The position numbers and the translations under genes were made by a program. 64,000 nucleotides of DNA, taken from Gilvibacter sp. SZ-19. GTDB lineage: Bacteria; Bacteroidota; Bacteroidia; Flavobacteriales; Flavobacteriaceae. Where the stretch lies: assembly GCF_002163875.1 (NCBI RefSeq), contig NZ_CP019333.1:2300864-2364863 (forward strand), read 5' to 3'. Under the pieces are notes generated by a model that was not told the DNA's origin, did not search any database, and saw only the letters and a program-made list of their open reading frames with translations. Positions 1-8,566 of the stretch are shown here, one piece after another. How positions within the stretch are numbered: position 1 is the first letter of the stretch; every line of letters begins with the position of its first letter.

Positions 1-2
1 AT

Positions 3-446
3 GGTCGAGATGTGGCATGCTCTTTTAGATCATTAGTTGAATTGTCATTAAATTCAATATATGCCCCAGTTCTACCCACAGAAATTACGGAGATCGCTGA
101 ACGATGGCGTACTAATTTACTGGCAATTAACACTTTTTTAGATGGTGTCAACCCTCTTTACAAACTTACAATAAGATTTGAAGATTTGATTATCGACCCC
201 GTAAATACTTTAATGGTTATTATGGAGTTCCTAATGCTTGAATTTGATCAATCTATGTTGGACTTTTCAGAAGAAAACAGAAAGCATGGTTATGAACCTA
301 ATGAATTTATGAGTTGGAAGCTAAAATTAAATTCTAAGTTAGATACTTCTAATATAGGTAAGTACAAGCAGTTACTTACCTTATCAGAAATAAATTACTT
401 TGAGTCAATTAACAATAAATGGTTGACAAAATATGGTTATGAATAG
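3..446 (+). CDS. Sulfotransferase, C-terminal part (5' end outside window)
   Basis: This is the C-terminal part of a PAPS-dependent sulfotransferase, which would move a sulfuryl group onto a glycan. The frame is open to the window edge. The first residues read GRDVACSFRSL, matching the 3'-phosphate-binding motif (RDPxxxxxS) of the Sulfotransfer_1/3 family, so the 5'-phosphosulfate-binding loop lies upstream and is not visible. RFEDLIIDP further on is the usual family motif after the core. The GTG at 12 is internal and not a real start. The gene overlaps the following methyltransferase by 14 bases. The DNA is clearly AT-rich compared with the middle of the locus. Acceptor unknown. Confidence 0.8.
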   Translation, partial: GRDVACSFRSLVELSLNSIYAPVLPTEITEIAERWRTNLLAINTFLDGVNPLYKLTIRFEDLIIDPVNTLMVIMEFLMLEFDQSMLDFSEENRKHGYEPNEFMSWKLKLNSKLDTSNIGKYKQLLTLSEINYFESINNKWLTKYGYE

Positions 447-1134
447 TAAGTCATATTACAATGCTATAGCTAAAAATTATTCGAAATTAGCCCGTAAGCG
501 TTTAAAATATTTAATGGCTGTTGAGGCTATCATCACTAAATCTCAAAACATTGATAGTTATTTAGATATTGGTTGTGGAGATGGAAAACGAAGTTTGCGT
601 ATTATAGACCAACTTAAGCCTAGAAAGGTTGTTTTATTGGATGAAAGCGATCAGATGCTTCAAAATATTAACGCCTCTCAATTAGGGGTTATTGAAGTAA
701 AGGTTGGTAATTATTTAAGTCAACCTATAGAGACAAAATTCGATTTAATTACCTGTTTATGGAATGTTTTTGGACACCTAGAATCAAAGGAGATAAAGTT
801 GTTATTTTTAGAAAAGATACATAACAGTCTTACAGAAAGCGGAATTCTTTTTTTAGACATAAACAACCGCTATAATTTAAAAAGTTATGGAATAAAGGCT
901 GTATTCCAAAATATATTTAAGGATTTTACGGGTAAGCAAAATGCAGGTTACTATAGCTTAAACGCTGGGACTGATATTTCTTCACAAGTTTATATTCACA
1001 ATCCATTTGAGATGGATAAATTATTAAAAAGGGCCGGATTTAGCAAGGTTAAAAAGTATTATATTGATTATGATACCGGTGAAGAAAAATCAACTTTTTT
1101 AGAGGGACAGATTTTATATCGTGCAGATTATTAG
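433..1134 (+). CDS. Class I SAM-dependent methyltransferase
   Basis: Predicted methyltransferase, probably acting on a sugar of the surface glycan. Residues about 43-50 (YLDIGCGDG) form the glycine-rich SAM-binding motif I. An acidic residue in VVLLDESD (about 68-75) sits where the ribose-binding acid is expected, and FDLITCLWNVFGHL is the usual motif IV/post-IV region of the Methyltransf_11/25 type. Length (233 aa) suits a single Rossmann domain. It overlaps the upstream sulfotransferase by 14 bases, so the two are probably translated together. An ATG two codons in (439) is an equally good start. About 28-30% GC in sampled 60-base blocks, well below the central locus. Substrate unknown. Confidence 0.8.
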   Translation: MVMNSKSYYNAIAKNYSKLARKRLKYLMAVEAIITKSQNIDSYLDIGCGDGKRSLRIIDQLKPRKVVLLDESDQMLQNINASQLGVIEVKVGNYLSQPIETKFDLITCLWNVFGHLESKEIKLLFLEKIHNSLTESGILFLDINNRYNLKSYGIKAVFQNIFKDFTGKQNAGYYSLNAGTDISSQVYIHNPFEMDKLLKRAGFSKVKKYYIDYDTGEEKSTFLEGQILYRADY

Positions 1135-1143
1135 AGTAAATCG

Positions 1144-2193
1144 TTGGAATATTTAGGGACAAATAAAAGAATAAATTCTATTACTCCTTTGGTTTCAGTA
1201 TGTGTTCAGGTGTATAACAATGAGGAATATATTGAGAAATGCTTAAATAGTATATTAAATCAAAATACAGATTTTGTTTTTGAAATAATTGTTGGTGAGG
1301 ACGATAGTACTGACTCCACAAGAGACATTTGCAAAGCATTAGCAGAGCGGCATCCTGATAAAATTCGATTGTTTCTAAGAAGCGAAAAAGACAAGATTTT
1401 TTATAAGGGCAGAAAGACCAGTAGGTTTAACTATATGTCTAATATTTATGCTTCTAGAGGTGAATTCATTGCCTTGTGTGATGGTGATGATTATTGGATT
1501 TCTAACGATAAACTCCAACAACAAGTCAAAATGTTACGAGATAACAAGTCTTTAGTGGCAGTGCATCACTGGCAAAAGTATGCCATCGAGCAAGACGGTG
1601 TCTGGGTGGAGATAGATGCGCCGACTGGCTCTGGTTATGGTTATTGTAGCAACCACGTATCTACGGTAGAACAAATTTTTAAAAATCAAATGCGTCTTAA
1701 AGCAAGAACCTTGATGTTTAGGAATGTTGTCTCTGAAAATTTCTTTCCAAATTGGTTTACAAAAGTTGCTTTTGCGGATGTGTCTTTATCATTTTTATTG
1801 GGTAAATACGGAAACTATGGTTTTCTTGATAAAGATCTTGCAGTATATAGGCAATCTAATTCCGAGCGACTTTCAAACTTAGGGTTAAAGGAACTTGGTA
1901 AAAAAAGATTTAAAGTAGAGCACTTGCAAAATTATATCGAAATCTGGGATCGAGCAAATATCCACTATAAATATAAATACAACAAAGAAACTAGGAGTGT
2001 GGTCAAAGGCTTTTATCGAGATATAATTATCAACATGCCAGATTGTTACAAAGCTTATATTAACCTTTTAAAGTATAATAGTTTAATTCGACCATTACCT
2101 TTTTATAGAACCTTTTACAGCAGCGTGTACTTAATTGTATACATGACTCCAATATTATACAAGAAAATCAATAGACGAATAAGAATAAGGTGA
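1144..2193 (+). CDS. Glycosyltransferase family 2
   Basis: GT-A fold inverting glycosyltransferase of family 2, presumably adding one sugar to the repeat unit on the cytoplasmic side. The N-terminus VSVCVQVYNNEEYIEKCLNS is the typical nucleotide-binding strand. GEDDSTDST (about 51-59) holds the first acidic cluster, and DGDDYW (about 113-118) is the metal-binding DxD motif. The protein resembles the EpsE/WcaA-like enzymes that begin VSVxxxxYNxExYI. The start is TTG, nine bases after the previous stop; no ATG lies in frame between that stop and the conserved N-terminus. Its last four bases overlap the next gene (GTGA). Donor and acceptor are not predictable. Confidence 0.85.
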   Translation: MEYLGTNKRINSITPLVSVCVQVYNNEEYIEKCLNSILNQNTDFVFEIIVGEDDSTDSTRDICKALAERHPDKIRLFLRSEKDKIFYKGRKTSRFNYMSNIYASRGEFIALCDGDDYWISNDKLQQQVKMLRDNKSLVAVHHWQKYAIEQDGVWVEIDAPTGSGYGYCSNHVSTVEQIFKNQMRLKARTLMFRNVVSENFFPNWFTKVAFADVSLSFLLGKYGNYGFLDKDLAVYRQSNSERLSNLGLKELGKKRFKVEHLQNYIEIWDRANIHYKYKYNKETRSVVKGFYRDIIINMPDCYKAYINLLKYNSLIRPLPFYRTFYSSVYLIVYMTPILYKKINRRIRIR

Positions 2194-3104
2194 AAGACAA
2201 CGCACTAATATTCATAGTATCACAACCTAGAAGCGGTTCCACCTACCTGCAAAATTTACTGTCTAATAACGAGCAAGTCAATACCTGTAGTGAGCCCTGG
2301 GTCTTACTTAATTATGCAGCCCAAATAAAACCAAAATTAGTTCAAGGTACTTACGATCACAAGTTTGCGGTGGCCGCATTAGAGGCTTATGGCGATAGCT
2401 ATGGGAAGGAGTTTTTATCTGAAAGGCTTCGTGATCACATATTGTCAATTTACGCTCCTATGGCAAAGGGCTATTCCTTTGTAATAGATAAGACTCCTCG
2501 GTATTGGGAAATTCTCCCGGAGATCGCAGACTTGTTCCCTGAAGCAAAGATCATTGTGCTTAAACGAGATCCTGCTGCCGTGGTTCGTTCAATGCTCACT
2601 ACCTATCATATGAAATCGGTAGGGGAGCTGTTGCGTTTTTCTCGGGACCTGCTTTTTGGGCCTAAGAAGATACAGGCGTTTTTAAAACAAAATGAATCGA
2701 ATAGCCAGGTGTATAGTTTGCGTTACGAAGATCTAATAGACCAAACTGCTAGCTGTGTTAAGGAGCTATATGATTGGGCAGGAATAACTTATTGCGATGC
2801 AGTCTTGAACACAGCAAACAATACCAAGTTTAAAGGGTATTTTGGAGATCCCTATCAGAACAAGTCCAAAGCATCTAAAGGGGAATTACCGAGTTGGGCC
2901 ACTAAATTTCTGAACGGGTATGAGGATTTTCTCGGTGCAGATTTTTTAGAGGAATACGGTAATTATCAGCTCAGTTCAACGGCCCAAAAAACAAACCATT
3001 TTAATGCCTATAAATTCTTTAGTGCTGGGCAACATGAGCCTGCTTCAGCTGGGTTTAAGTCTTGGTTAAAGCGGCGATATTTTGGTCTTCTAGGTATTAA
3101 GTAA
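2190..3104 (+). CDS. PAPS-dependent sulfotransferase
   Basis: Complete sulfotransferase of 304 aa. QPRSGSTYLQNLL (about residues 12-24) is the 5'-phosphosulfate-binding loop. VLKRDPAAVVRSML (about 123-136) is the 3'-phosphate-binding motif with the RDP...S signature, and RYEDLI follows where the family has it. It would transfer sulfate from PAPS to a glycan hydroxyl. The start is GTG overlapping the stop of the upstream glycosyltransferase (GTGA), so translation is coupled. It is the second sulfotransferase within 3.1 kb, which points to a sulfated polysaccharide. No PAPS-synthesis genes are in the window, so the cofactor must come from elsewhere in the genome. Confidence 0.88.
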   Translation: MKDNALIFIVSQPRSGSTYLQNLLSNNEQVNTCSEPWVLLNYAAQIKPKLVQGTYDHKFAVAALEAYGDSYGKEFLSERLRDHILSIYAPMAKGYSFVIDKTPRYWEILPEIADLFPEAKIIVLKRDPAAVVRSMLTTYHMKSVGELLRFSRDLLFGPKKIQAFLKQNESNSQVYSLRYEDLIDQTASCVKELYDWAGITYCDAVLNTANNTKFKGYFGDPYQNKSKASKGELPSWATKFLNGYEDFLGADFLEEYGNYQLSSTAQKTNHFNAYKFFSAGQHEPASAGFKSWLKRRYFGLLGIK

Positions 3105-3114
3105 TCCGCAGCGT

Positions 3115-3849
3115 ATGATAAAGTCCTTACTTAAAAAGATAATCAACAAAACGGGCTACAGCCTAATTGCCAATCACAACAAGCCGGCCAAGAACTGGTT
3201 CACTATGGATCGCGACTTGGCACGCACAGCAAGGCGTATAAACGAGGTTCACACTGTGATTGATGTGGGCGCCTCAGACGGGCGTTGGTCTGCAGCTTGT
3301 ATGCGTGCTTTTCCCAAAGCCAATTACCTCTTGGTAGAGGCACAAAGCAGACATACAACTGGGCTGGAAGCTTTAAAGACCGAGCATCCTAATGTGGATT
3401 ATGTCATTGCAGTTGCCGGCCCTTCGGATGGAAAGGTATTTTTTGACGATAGTGACCCATTTGGCGGACAGGCCAAGACTGCCATTGATACCTCAGAAAA
3501 TACGACCGAGCTTCCGCAGATAAGTCTCGATAATGAAATTCATAGAAAGTCTTTAAAAGGCCCTTTCTTGCTAAAGCTAGATACACATGGTTATGAGATT
3601 CCCATATTAGAAGGTGCTAAAGAACTGCTTAAACAAGCCGAGTTGGTCATTATTGAAACCTATAATTTCAAGCTTACAGACAGTAGTCTGCGGTATTGGG
3701 AAATGACTAAATATATGGAAGAGCAAGGTTTTGCTCCCATAGAACTTGTAGATTTTATGTTGCGAGAGAAGGATCAAGCCTTTTGGCAAATGGACACCTT
3801 TTATATTCGCAAAGACCATGCGGTTTTCAAGTATAACAAATACAAATGA
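3115..3849 (+). CDS. FkbM-family methyltransferase
   Basis: SAM-dependent methyltransferase of the FkbM family, usually O-methylating sugars or polyketides. VIDVGASDGRWS (about 49-60) is the SAM-binding loop. LLKLDTHGYEIPILEGA (about 153-169) is the family hallmark (KxDxxGxExxxLxGA). The short basic/amphipathic N-terminus before the Rossmann core is common in polysaccharide-locus members. It begins 10 bases after the sulfotransferase and precedes a run of glycosyltransferases, so an O-methyl decoration of the glycan is the natural reading. The acceptor position is unknown. Confidence 0.88.
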   Translation: MIKSLLKKIINKTGYSLIANHNKPAKNWFTMDRDLARTARRINEVHTVIDVGASDGRWSAACMRAFPKANYLLVEAQSRHTTGLEALKTEHPNVDYVIAVAGPSDGKVFFDDSDPFGGQAKTAIDTSENTTELPQISLDNEIHRKSLKGPFLLKLDTHGYEIPILEGAKELLKQAELVIIETYNFKLTDSSLRYWEMTKYMEEQGFAPIELVDFMLREKDQAFWQMDTFYIRKDHAVFKYNKYK

Positions 3850-3860
3850 TCCCTTAGCTT

Positions 3861-4634
3861 TTGTCTGTAATAGAGCCCTTAAAAATATCTGTTGTTACGC
3901 CTAATTACAATCAAGTAGACTTCTTGGAATCTACCTTGCGTTCTGTTTTAGAGCAAGACTATCCCAATTTAGAATATATTGTAATCGATGGTGGGAGTAC
4001 AGACGGTTCGGCGGACTTGATCAGGTCCTATCAGGACCAATTGTCCTATTGGGTCTCTGAACCGGATAAGGGGATGTACCATGCCATAAATAAAGGCTTT
4101 GCCAAGGCTACAGGTGATATTATGTGCTGGATAAACAGTGACGATGTGCTTTGGCCTGGGGCATTGAGATACGTAAATGAGCTATTTGCAAGCAGGTCTG
4201 AGCTAAATTGGTTACAAGGTTACCCCTCGGTTATTGATGAGCAAGGAGCCTTGCTCTATCAGCGTCCACCCGTTGCAACAAGAGCATATTTCTATAAGAT
4301 GAGATTTTTAGACACCTTCGAATTCATTCAACAGGAGTCTACCTTTTGGAGACGCAGTTTGTGGGAACAAGCAGGAGCTCATTTAGATATGTCTTATTCT
4401 CTTGCTGCGGATTTTGAACTGTGGATGCGGTTTTTTAATCACCAAACCTTGTACTGTAGCAGGCAGCAGTTGGCCGCTTTCAGAAAGCGCGATGGGCAGC
4501 AAAGTGCAGACCAGTCCACTTATTTACAACAGGCGCAAAGAGCAGTTCGTACGCATAAGGCTAAGTTGAGCCTATTTGATAGCATTAAAATGTCTTTGAC
4601 CAAAGGTGATTCCAACATCCAATGGATCGATTAG
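3861..4634 (+). CDS. Glycosyltransferase family 2 (WcaA-like)
   Basis: GT-A family 2 glycosyltransferase. ISVVTPNYNQVDFLESTLRS opens the Rossmann-like core, IDGGSTDGS (about 42-50) is the nucleotide-binding acidic motif, and NSDD (about 92-95) is the metal-binding DxD equivalent. The segment YWVSEPDKGMYHAINKG is shared almost word for word with the enzymes at 4636, 6471 and 12122, so these four are paralogues. The chosen start is TTG at 3861; there is no ATG before the conserved start of the domain. It lies 11 bases after the FkbM gene and one base before the next gene. Sugar specificity cannot be read from the sequence. Confidence 0.85.
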   Translation: MSVIEPLKISVVTPNYNQVDFLESTLRSVLEQDYPNLEYIVIDGGSTDGSADLIRSYQDQLSYWVSEPDKGMYHAINKGFAKATGDIMCWINSDDVLWPGALRYVNELFASRSELNWLQGYPSVIDEQGALLYQRPPVATRAYFYKMRFLDTFEFIQQESTFWRRSLWEQAGAHLDMSYSLAADFELWMRFFNHQTLYCSRQQLAAFRKRDGQQSADQSTYLQQAQRAVRTHKAKLSLFDSIKMSLTKGDSNIQWID

Positions 4635-4635
4635 T

Positions 4636-5460
4636 ATGACAAGTTTTAGCATCATCATACCGACCTATAATTCCGGCCAAACCTTAGAGGCGGCACTTTC
4701 TAGCATAGCCGAGCAGTCTTTCAAAGATCTGGAAGTCATCATTCAAGATGGTAATTCTCAAGACGACACTGTAGTGGTTGCCGAGCGTTATGCTACGCGC
4801 ATCTCTGCATTGCGTATTTACGTTGAAAAGGACCAAGGTATCTACGATGCCATGAATAAGGCGATGACCAAAGTTACAGGTGCATGGATGTTCTTTATGG
4901 GTAGCGACGACAAATTCCATTCCAATACGGTCTTACAGCATATTTTCGGGCAAACACAACGATCTAAGGCGGATGTTGTCTATGGCGATGTTCAAATACT
5001 AGGCGATACAGGTTGGGCGAAAGATGGCGAACGATATGCAGGGCCTTTTAACCTACAGAAGTTGTTGAATCAAAATATTTGCCATCAGGCCATGTTTTAC
5101 AGATCGGACTTTGTTAAACAAAAGCTTGGAGATTTCAACACGGACTACACCAAAAGTGCGGACTGGGACTTTAACCTAAAAGCTTGGGCCAATGGGAAGT
5201 TTGAATATTTGGATGTAGTGGTTGCCGATTTTGCCGCTGGAGGCTTATCGTCCAGCAGTACAGATTTTAAGTTAGAAGCAGATTTTGTTCAGAATGTTTT
5301 AAAGTACTTCCGCATTTCTCCTTTTAACCAAGCTGTCAATCGGACTGATTTCATCTATTACAGTCAAGTGGTAGCAATCCAAAGAGAAAAGTATAAATTG
5401 CAGTATCAATTCAGGCGCCTCATGGCCAAAATTGTGAAGAAACTCGGTTTAAGATCCTAA
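4636..5460 (+). CDS. Glycosyltransferase family 2
   Basis: Family 2 glycosyltransferase of about 274 aa. FSIIIPTYNSGQTLEAALSS is the conserved N-terminus, IQDGNSQDDT the first acidic motif and GSDD (about 89-92) the metal site. I chose ATG at 4636, one base after the previous stop, over a GTG 30 bases upstream inside the preceding gene, because the domain starts immediately after this ATG. Its stop overlaps the ATG of the next gene (TAATG). It is paralogous to the genes at 3861, 6471 and 12122. Position in the glycan is unknown. Confidence 0.86.
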   Translation: MTSFSIIIPTYNSGQTLEAALSSIAEQSFKDLEVIIQDGNSQDDTVVVAERYATRISALRIYVEKDQGIYDAMNKAMTKVTGAWMFFMGSDDKFHSNTVLQHIFGQTQRSKADVVYGDVQILGDTGWAKDGERYAGPFNLQKLLNQNICHQAMFYRSDFVKQKLGDFNTDYTKSADWDFNLKAWANGKFEYLDVVVADFAAGGLSSSSTDFKLEADFVQNVLKYFRISPFNQAVNRTDFIYYSQVVAIQREKYKLQYQFRRLMAKIVKKLGLRS

Positions 5461-6470
5461 TGAATACAGCCAAGCACCTTGCGTTTACCATCTGCTCCAA
5501 CAATTATATGGGTCAGGCCATAGCGCTTAAGAACTCCTTGCTAAAACACAATCCAGACTTTAGGTTTTACATTATTTTGGTAGACCAGCTTCATCCGGAA
5601 GCGGACTATAGCTTATGTGAGCCAGCTACTGTAATACCAGTGGCAGAAGTTCCCGGTTTAGACCTTCAGGACCTTATTGCTCGTTATTATATCATTGAAT
5701 TCAATACCGCAGTCAAGGCTTCGGCTTTTAAGTATCTGATCGCCCAAAATCCTGATGCCGAGAGTATCTATTATTTAGATCCGGATTTGTATTTCTACGG
5801 AGCCCTTACAGAGACCAATACACTATTAAAGCAGCGATCAGGTGTGCTAACACCACACATTTTGAATCCCATTCCAAGAGATGGTAAACAACCGGATGAG
5901 AATACCTTTTTGCGTTTTGGGATCTACAATCTTGGGTTTCTAGGTTTGAATCCGCAGCATGAAGCGACAGCTCAACTTTTAGATTGGTGGGAGCACAGAA
6001 CCTTGAATCACGGTTATGACAGACCTAACAAAGGATATTTTGTGGATCAGCTCTGGATGGCCTTAGCGCCAATCTTTTACAAGGATTTTGCAGTGCTACG
6101 TACGTTCAATTACAATATGGCGCCGTGGAACCTGCATGAAAGGCAAATTGTTTCTATCAGTGAAGACAGCGTCTTATTGAATGACGGTTCGGATCTGGTC
6201 TTTTATCATTTTAGCAAATTGGCCGAAGATTCGGATGCGATTTCCAGAGAATACAATCGCTACGATTTCAACGATTTCCCGCTGCTTAGGGAATTGTATA
6301 CCGGTTACCGACAGGAACTTGTTCGATCGCAATTTGACTCTTTTAGAAAGATTCCGATCGCATATCCAGTTCGCATGCCCTATGAGGCCAAAATAGTAAA
6401 GCGTTCGCTTTTAGCTAGGATATTTAAGAAAATTGGAAGTATACTAAATAAAATCGGCGATAAATTGTAA
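5460..6470 (+). CDS. GT-A glycosyltransferase with DPD metal motif
   Basis: Probable GT-A glycosyltransferase of 336 aa. The N-terminus AFTICSNNYMGQAIALKNSLLKHNP resembles family 8-like enzymes (retaining sugar transferases), and YYLDPDLYFY puts a DxD metal motif at D107/D109. FRFGIYNLGFLGLNP and the later DQLWM are the usual follow-up motifs of this bacterial group. The basic C-terminus suggests peripheral membrane contact. The start ATG overlaps the upstream stop by one base. Which sugar it moves is not known; the family assignment is by pattern only. Confidence 0.75.
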   Translation: MNTAKHLAFTICSNNYMGQAIALKNSLLKHNPDFRFYIILVDQLHPEADYSLCEPATVIPVAEVPGLDLQDLIARYYIIEFNTAVKASAFKYLIAQNPDAESIYYLDPDLYFYGALTETNTLLKQRSGVLTPHILNPIPRDGKQPDENTFLRFGIYNLGFLGLNPQHEATAQLLDWWEHRTLNHGYDRPNKGYFVDQLWMALAPIFYKDFAVLRTFNYNMAPWNLHERQIVSISEDSVLLNDGSDLVFYHFSKLAEDSDAISREYNRYDFNDFPLLRELYTGYRQELVRSQFDSFRKIPIAYPVRMPYEAKIVKRSLLARIFKKIGSILNKIGDKL

Positions 6471-7217
6471 ATGATGGTTTCCATAATTACAATAAATTAT
6501 AACAACAGCGCAGGGCTTGAATCCACCATAAAAAGTGTTATATCTCAGCAAAGAGTTCGTTTTGAATATTTAGTAATAGACGGCAATAGCACAGACGGGA
6601 GTAAAGATGTTTTAGAAGCATTTAAGCATAATATTGATTACGTGGTTTCTGAAACTGATCGCGGAATTTACCACGCAATGAATAAGGGGATAAAAGCAGC
6701 TACAGGCACTTATTTACTTTTCTTGAACAGCGGTGACGTGCTTTTGAATGAACAAGTGTTGTATTGTGCTAGCCCTTATTTAAAAACAGGCCTCGACATA
6801 TATTATGGAGATCTTCAGTATGTGGAAGCAGGTAATACCCATAGAGCTCATTTCCCAGAATTTCTAGACTTTAAGTATTTTTTTAAGGCTTCATTGCCTC
6901 ATCCTGCATCATTTATTAAACGTTCTTTATTTGATGAGGTGTTTTATTACAACGAAGCTTTAGATATTGTTTCTGACTGGGAATTTTTTATTTGTGCGAT
7001 TTGTAAATATAATGCGTCATACCAACATTTGGATCTGGTCGTTAGTGATTTTGAACCAGGAGGAATATCTTGGGATCCAAAATACAAGCTGCTTCAAGCT
7101 AATGAGCGTCGAGAATGCTTACAAAAACACTTTCCTAGAAAGTATATCATTTACAAAACACATCAAAGAATAGCAAATAAGCTTTCTAAACTAAAAAGTA
7201 TACTAAAGCCAAAATGA
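6471..7217 (+). CDS. Glycosyltransferase family 2 (WcaA-like)
   Basis: Family 2 glycosyltransferase, 248 aa. VSIITINYNNSAGLESTIKS starts the domain, IDGNSTDGS (about 36-44) is the donor-binding motif and NSGD (about 86-89) replaces the usual DxD. It is very close in its central motif (GIYHAMNKGIKAATG) to the protein at 12122, so one probably arose from the other by duplication within the locus. It begins directly after the previous stop and overlaps the next gene by four bases (ATGA). The gene is noticeably AT-rich compared with its left neighbour. Confidence 0.86.
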   Translation: MMVSIITINYNNSAGLESTIKSVISQQRVRFEYLVIDGNSTDGSKDVLEAFKHNIDYVVSETDRGIYHAMNKGIKAATGTYLLFLNSGDVLLNEQVLYCASPYLKTGLDIYYGDLQYVEAGNTHRAHFPEFLDFKYFFKASLPHPASFIKRSLFDEVFYYNEALDIVSDWEFFICAICKYNASYQHLDLVVSDFEPGGISWDPKYKLLQANERRECLQKHFPRKYIIYKTHQRIANKLSKLKSILKPK

Positions 7218-7789
7218 GACATACTCTAAAATATTGGAAAAATAGGATCTTAGGGAGTCAAAAGGCCCCAATAACTAGTCATGAAACTTATCTTAATAAA
7301 CTGCTAGATAACGGACTCACCATAGGAGAAAGTTTTAATATGCTGCCGGAATGCGTCATAGATTTCTCACATTGTTGGCACATAAAAATTGGGAATTCTG
7401 TTACTCTGGCTCCAAGAGTAATGATATTAGCGCATGACGCGAGTACCAAAATGCATTTAGACCACACAAAGGTAAAAAATGTCGTTATTGGAAATTATGT
7501 ATTTATAGGCGCTAATAGTATTGTGCTTCCCGGGGTAAACATAGGCGATAATGTCATTGTTGGTGCCGGTTCTGTACTAACTAAAAATGTGCCGTCAAAT
7601 TCAGTTGTTGCAGGAAATCCGGCTAAGTTCATTTGCACCATAGAAGAATACTTAGCACGTGAGAAAGCCAATATGAAACCGTCTAATACTTTTGGAGCTG
7701 AATATACTTTAGATCAGCAGCTAACACAAGGAATGAAAGAGCAGATGTTGGGGTGTATAAATGAGCAAGGATGTCTCTACGTCTTTTAG
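7214..7789 (+). CDS. Hexapeptide-repeat acyltransferase (O-acetyltransferase)
   Basis: Left-handed beta-helix acyltransferase of 191 aa, probably O- or N-acetylating a sugar with acetyl-CoA. Hexapeptide repeats run from about residue 55 to 140 (IKIGNSVTLAPRV, VVIGNYVFIGANS, VNIGDNVIVGAGS). H74 in LAHDAST is the likely catalytic histidine, and the end pattern NSVVAGNPAKFI is the standard cap of the WbbJ/maltose acetyltransferase group. It overlaps the glycosyltransferase before it (ATGA), so expression is coupled. One of three such acyltransferases in the locus. Confidence 0.85.
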   Translation: MRHTLKYWKNRILGSQKAPITSHETYLNKLLDNGLTIGESFNMLPECVIDFSHCWHIKIGNSVTLAPRVMILAHDASTKMHLDHTKVKNVVIGNYVFIGANSIVLPGVNIGDNVIVGAGSVLTKNVPSNSVVAGNPAKFICTIEEYLAREKANMKPSNTFGAEYTLDQQLTQGMKEQMLGCINEQGCLYVF

Positions 7790-7807
7790 ACGTTAAAAGG
7801 ATACCGC

Positions 7808-8566
7808 ATGTTGACTCCCAAAATTATTCATTATTGTTGGTTTGGTAAAAAACCGCTTCCGCCGCTGGCCCAGCAGTGTTTGTCCAGTTGGCGCCAGTAC
7901 TGTCCGGACTACGAGATCATCCTGTGGGATGAATCAAACAGCAGCAAATACTTCAATACTTTTTGTGAGCAAGCCCTGCGAGAGAAGCAGTATGCCTTTG
8001 TAGCAGACTGCGTTCGGGTAAAGGCCTTGCAAGAATACGGCGGGTTTTATCTCGATACAGACATGCTGTTGGTTAAGCCAATAGACGAACTGAGAAAGTA
8101 TAAGTTCTTTTCTGCCTATGAGGTGCCTGGGCGTGTAGCCTATGGATTTTTTGGAGGCCAGAAACAGCATCGCTTTTTTAATCTGATGGCAGATTTTTAC
8201 GATAAGAATTACTTTAATCGCTACTCGCTGCCGGTGATCACCCATACTTTTAAAGCGCAAATTCAAGACGATAATTTGCAAGAGGGAGAGCTGCTTTTTC
8301 CTCCGGAATTTTGCTATCCGATGCCCTATGAGCAAAGAGACGAAGATCCGCAGCAATTCGTACTTCCAAAAACCTATGGGATTCACCTTTGGGATCATTC
8401 TTGGAATCCAGACAAAAAAGAAAGCTTGTGGTGGTTGCTCATACAATTTCTGAAGGTCCATCAGGATTATTATTTTTACAAATATCCTAAAGCGTATTTG
8501 AGACGGTATCGAAAAGGATTTGCCAGAAGGATCTATCACAAACTAATCGGAAAGTCATCGGCTTAA
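7808..8566 (+). CDS. GT32-like glycosyltransferase (DxD sugar-binding)
   Basis: Glycosyltransferase of the Gly_transf_sug/OCH1 type. MLTPKIIHYCWFG is the classical N-terminus of capsular polysaccharide members. FVADCVRVKALQEYGGFYLDTDM contains the DxD motif (D83/D85) preceded by the RxxxLxxxGGxYxDxD signature. It would bind a nucleotide-sugar through a metal ion. The start ATG follows a purine-rich AAAAGGA 8-10 bases upstream. The C-terminus is rich in Arg and Lys, typical for membrane-surface enzymes. Its TAA stop overlaps the first codon of the damaged-start gene that follows. Confidence 0.85.
   Translation: MLTPKIIHYCWFGKKPLPPLAQQCLSSWRQYCPDYEIILWDESNSSKYFNTFCEQALREKQYAFVADCVRVKALQEYGGFYLDTDMLLVKPIDELRKYKFFSAYEVPGRVAYGFFGGQKQHRFFNLMADFYDKNYFNRYSLPVITHTFKAQIQDDNLQEGELLFPPEFCYPMPYEQRDEDPQQFVLPKTYGIHLWDHSWNPDKKESLWWLLIQFLKVHQDYYFYKYPKAYLRRYRKGFARRIYHKLIGKSSA

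Noticed and set aside
7934-8539. 201-aa minus-strand open frame in the GT32-like gene
   Set aside because: Shadow of a gene with a strong family signature on the other strand.
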